Part shown: positions 4,975 to 7,092 of the stretch, piece after piece
Layout of the letters: each line of letters opens with the position of its first letter
Position numbering within the stretch: position 1 is the first letter of the stretch
Source: Chloroflexota bacterium
GTDB taxonomy: Bacteria; Chloroflexota; Anaerolineae; JACRMK01
Assembly (NCBI GenBank): GCA_016200765.1
Contig: JACQEC010000271.1
Span: forward strand, 1 to 7,092
DNA: 7,092 nucleotides
Reading direction: 5' to 3'
The notes under the pieces: generated by a model
The model's input: only the letters and a program-made list of their open reading frames with translations
Databases searched by the model: none
What the model was told of the DNA's origin: nothing
Translations under genes and position numbers: made by a program

Positions 4975-5418
4975 CTATTTCACCTCGAAGGCGACCGCCA
5001 TGCCGGCCTTGTAGTGATCAACGACGTTGCAGACGAGAACGTATTTGCCCGGCTTGAGGGTGAACGTCTCGCTCTTGCTGGCTCCGTCCGCAATATCCTC
5101 AATCTCTCCGACGTTAGCCGCCCCGGCCTCTTCATCCACCTTGCTCTCGGCGGCCCTCATCTTCAGCGCCGTCGGGCCGAGGTCTGTCTTCAACAGCACC
5201 AGTTCGTGCTCGAGCTTGCCCGTGTTGCGCACATCAAAGGTGACCTTGCCGGCCGGCACCGAGGCCGCGCTAAGCTTGATGGTGTACTCGTCTTCGGTGA
5301 CGCGGACGGTGGTTGAGGCCTCCGCCGCGGTCGAGCCACAGCCCGTCATCACCAGCGCCGCGACCAGCGCCACAGCCGCCAAGGCCGCGATCTTGAAAAG
5401 TGTGAAAGTCTTGAACAT
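4975..5418 (-). CDS. Cupredoxin (type-1 copper) lipoprotein
   Basis: This 147-residue protein is an exported electron carrier by all visible features. Residues 1-26 form a signal peptide with a long hydrophobic core (FKIAALAAVALVAALVMTG) and a lipobox-like end, VMTGC, making C27 the probable lipidated residue; Met at -3 is less usual than Leu. The mature part has cupredoxin strands (VPAGKVTFDVRNTGKLEHELVL) with the first copper ligand H71, and the C-terminal loop YVLVCNVVDHYKAGM supplies C130, H135 and M140, a complete type-1 His-Cys-His-Met set. The insert ADxG...SKSETFTLKPGKY is usual for plastocyanin/azurin-like folds. Start choice is firm: AAGGAGG (5423-5429) lies 4 nt before the ATG. It has its own candidate promoter and sits between the terminator of the response regulator and a strong hairpin. 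It probably passes electrons outside the membrane; the partner is not in the window. Confidence 0.92.
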   Translation of the reverse strand: MFKTFTLFKIAALAAVALVAALVMTGCGSTAAEASTTVRVTEDEYTIKLSAASVPAGKVTFDVRNTGKLEHELVLLKTDLGPTALKMRAAESKVDEEAGAANVGEIEDIADGASKSETFTLKPGKYVLVCNVVDHYKAGMAVAFEVK

Positions 5419-5474
5419 GATTCCTCCTTAGGGATTGGGCGTGAGGTTCTCTGCGCCCTGGATTGGTTATCCCT

Positions 5475-5503
5475 ATTGTGGCACGTTTACGCCCTGCGGT
5501 CTA
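5475..5503 (-). promoter_or_regulatory. Candidate promoter of the cupredoxin gene
   Basis: On the minus strand TAGACC (5503-5498, 4 of 6 to TTGACA) and CACAAT (5480-5475, 4 of 6 to TATAAT) are spaced 17 bp apart. This gives a leader of about 50 nt ending in a strong Shine-Dalgarno. The -35 resembles that proposed for ada (TAGACG). The position just after the response-regulator terminator supports an independent transcript. Confidence 0.35.
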
Positions 5504-5528
5504 TCGCTGAAAGGCGTGATTCGCCAAC

Positions 5529-5559
5529 AAAAAAGACCTGATGTTTCGCTCAGGTCTTT
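5529..5559 (-). terminator. Intrinsic terminator of the two-component operon
   Basis: Read on the minus strand, AAAGACCTGA (5559-5550) pairs with TCAGGTCTTT (5541-5532) around an 8-nt loop, and the stem runs straight into TTTTTT (5534-5529). It lies 28 bp after the response regulator stop. This is a textbook rho-independent terminator and ends the kinase-regulator transcript before the cupredoxin gene. Confidence 0.88.
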
Positions 5560-5587
5560 GGGGCTTGGTGGGCGATGGTCTGTTTGC

Positions 5588-6235
5588 TCACTCGTCGGCT
5601 TCAATCAGTCCTCGCCGAATGGCGTATTTAATCAGTTCGGTGCGGTTGTGCAAGTTCAGTTTTTCCATCAGATGCAGGCGGTGCGTCTGCACGGTGTTGA
5701 GGCTGAGCACCAGCGCCTCGGCAATTTCACGGTTCGTCTTGCCCGCCGCAATCAACTTGAGCACTTCGCGCTCGCGCGGGGTCAGCGGGTCACGGGCGGC
5801 GGCGCCCTGCGCCTTCAGGTAATCGCCGACCAGTTTTTTGGCCATCGTCGGATAGAGGTAGACGCCGCCCTGCTGGATGGCGCGGATCGCGCTCAACAAC
5901 TCATCGGAGCCCGCGCCTTTGAGCACATAGCCCGCCGCGCCCGCCGCCAGCACGCGGAAGAAATAATCCTCGTCCTCGTGCATGGTCAGGATCACAATCG
6001 GCAAGTGCGGCTGCAGCTGCTTCAGCGCGCGCGTCGCTTCGAGGCCGTTCTTGCCCGGCATCCCGATGTCCATCACGACCAGATCGGGCTTGAGCGTCTG
6101 CGCTAGACTCAACACGTCATCGCCATTCGACGCTTCACCCACCACGACCAGATCAGGCTGGGCGTTCAAGATCATGCGCACGCCTTCACGCACGATGGCA
6201 TGGTCATCGGCCAGCAGGACCCGCAGTTTAGGCAT
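5588..6235 (-). CDS. NarL/FixJ-family response regulator
   Basis: The 215-residue protein is a complete two-domain DNA-binding regulator. The receiver domain (about 3-120) starts LRVLLADDHAIVREG with acidic pair D10/D11, has the phosphoacceptor D56 in LVVMDIGMPGKNGLEA, the switch T84 in PIVILTMHEDED and K106 in AAGYVLKGAGSDELL. A GerE/LuxR helix-turn-helix follows (about 151-208): LTPREREVLKLIAAGKTNREIAEAL, then LNTVQTHRLHLMEKLNLHNRTEL. I start it at ATG 6235 because MPKLRVLL is the normal beginning and AGAAGG lies about 9 nt upstream; an ATG 30 nt earlier would add ten Arg/Pro-rich residues. It overlaps the kinase stop by 8 nt (ATGCCTAA), so the two are translationally coupled. A strong terminator follows. 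Target genes are unknown; the adjacent cupredoxin gene is a possible but untested one. Confidence 0.95.
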   Translation of the reverse strand: MPKLRVLLADDHAIVREGVRMILNAQPDLVVVGEASNGDDVLSLAQTLKPDLVVMDIGMPGKNGLEATRALKQLQPHLPIVILTMHEDEDYFFRVLAAGAAGYVLKGAGSDELLSAIRAIQQGGVYLYPTMAKKLVGDYLKAQGAAARDPLTPREREVLKLIAAGKTNREIAEALVLSLNTVQTHRLHLMEKLNLHNRTELIKYAIRRGLIEADE

Positions 6236-7092
6236 CGGCGGGGCCCTTCTGCGGCGGGATGCCAATCTCGATCTGCGTCCCGCGCCCCGGCGCGCTATGC
6301 ACCTCGAGGCGCCCGCCCACCAGATTGGCGCGCTCGCGCATGCCGATCAGGCCCAGGCGCTCGCGCGGCAGGGCCGGGTCAAAGCCCTCGCCGTCATCTT
6401 CCACGCGCGCCACGATCCCCCCGCCGTTCCCTTCGAGGCTGATGCGCACATGCCGGGCGTGCGCGTGGTGCGCGATGTTGTTGATCGCTTCCTGCATCAC
6501 GCGGAAGAGCACCGTCTCGACGGCGGAGGGCAGGCGCGTCTTCGGCCACGCGCGCGTGTTGGTGGAGACCTCGATACCGAGCGGCTCCAGGTGCTGCTCG
6601 GCAAAGCGGCGGATGGCGGGAACGAGCCCCAGGTCGTCGAGAGCCGCCGGGCGCAAACCGAGAATGATCGAGCGCAAGTCGCGCAGCGCGTCCTGTGTGA
6701 GCGCCCGCACACGCGCCAACTGGGCGCGCAACGGCGCGGAGAGGTCTGCGCTGCCGGCCTCCACGCCTTCCAGGCCCATCAACAGGGCGGTCAGCGCCTG
6801 TCCCGTTTCATCGTGCAGCTCGAGGGCGACGCGCTTGCGCTCTTCTTCCTGCGCGTTGATCACGCGCTCCAGCAGCTGCCGCCGCTCGCCCTCTTCGCGC
6901 TGTAACTGTGTGTAAAGCGTTTCCAGTTCCCGCGTGCGCTCCTTCACGCGGGTCTCCAGTTGATTGCTCCACTCGGTGATGTCTGCGTACGACTGCTGCA
7001 GGCGCACGCGCATGGCCTCGAACGCATCGGCGAGCGCGCCAATCTCGCCGCCGGTGCTCAAGAGCACCGGGCTGCTGAGATCGTTATCCGCC
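6228..7092 (-). CDS. NarX/DegS-type sensor histidine kinase, 5' end outside window
   Basis: The frame is open to the right edge, so the sensor part is missing; the GTG at 7067 is not a credible start, since the residues before it (ADNDLSSPV) continue a HAMP-like sequence (GGEIGALADAFEAMRVRLQ). That HAMP end implies a membrane-bound sensor. A coiled coil follows (about 25-75 counted from the GTG, e.g. LETRVKERTRELETLYTQL), then the HisKA_3 dimerisation box ERKRVALELHDETGQALTAL with phospho-His H85, and the GLRPAALDDLGL segment typical of the family. The HATPase domain shows the N box (MQEAINNIAHHAHA), the D box (DDGEGFD) and the G region (LGLIGMRERANLVGGRL, then SAPGRGTQIEI). It would phosphorylate the regulator encoded downstream, with which it overlaps by 8 nt. 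The stimulus cannot be inferred from this part. Confidence 0.95.
   Translation of the reverse strand, partial: ADNDLSSPVLLSTGGEIGALADAFEAMRVRLQQSYADITEWSNQLETRVKERTRELETLYTQLQREEGERRQLLERVINAQEEERKRVALELHDETGQALTALLMGLEGVEAGSADLSAPLRAQLARVRALTQDALRDLRSIILGLRPAALDDLGLVPAIRRFAEQHLEPLGIEVSTNTRAWPKTRLPSAVETVLFRVMQEAINNIAHHAHARHVRISLEGNGGGIVARVEDDGEGFDPALPRERLGLIGMRERANLVGGRLEVHSAPGRGTQIEIGIPPQKGPADA

Noticed and set aside
5435..6905. Long plus-strand frames opposite the response regulator and kinase
   Set aside because: Composition is a mirror of the minus-strand genes, which have complete domain motifs, overlap coupling and a terminator.
1..7092. CRISPR array, intact insertion sequence or phage attachment site
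   Set aside because: No regularly spaced repeats, no transposase or integrase motifs, and no terminal inverted repeats bounding a segment were seen.

Overview
The window is a high-GC bacterial chromosomal segment with tightly packed genes and short intergenic gaps. Proline/threonine-rich secreted tails (runs such as TPTATPT), an Ada fusion, a cupredoxin lipoprotein and NarL-type signalling fit an environmental Chloroflexota-like bacterium. That placement is a guess from sequence style; there is no rRNA or marker gene to confirm it.

Left part, + strand (1-1929): the C-terminal end of a DUF547 protein; a GNAT acetyltransferase reading frame broken by a 23-bp insertion that carries a perfect small hairpin; then a promoter, a structured leader and a full-length Ada (adaptive response to alkylation damage). 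Ada has all four zinc cysteines and the PCHR methyl-acceptor motif. Inside ada, exactly where the alkyltransferase domain begins, there is a near-perfect Shine-Dalgarno followed by an in-frame ATG.

Middle part, - strand (1969-4310, read right to left): an ornithine cyclodeaminase/mu-crystallin family enzyme with a good promoter, then a DUF433 antitoxin-like protein, a DUF5615 PIN-like toxin partner that overlaps it by 4 nt, and a membrane-anchored Pro/Thr-rich protein of unknown function. The spacing suggests one transcript converging on ada. The PIN-like gene is short, and its last 17 or so codons are a recognisable copy of the last codons of the cyclodeaminase gene (28 of 30 bases identical in the core, same reading frame, same distance to a TAG stop). 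This chimeric 3' end is the most unusual thing in the window.

4311-4636 has no convincing gene; it holds the cyclodeaminase promoter, a GC-rich hairpin and a nine-G run.

Right part, - strand (4637-7092): a NarX/DegS-like sensor kinase (start outside the window) overlapping by 8 nt with a NarL/FixJ response regulator, closed by a strong intrinsic terminator; then a separately promoted type-1 copper lipoprotein; then a perfect 12-bp hairpin and a small single-cluster [4Fe-4S] protein. Whether the two-component system controls the redox proteins cannot be told from sequence. I see no CRISPR array, tRNA, rRNA or intact insertion sequence. The candidate novelties are a chimeric toxin tail, a frame-breaking hairpin insertion and a possible nested alkyltransferase start, not a complete new system.
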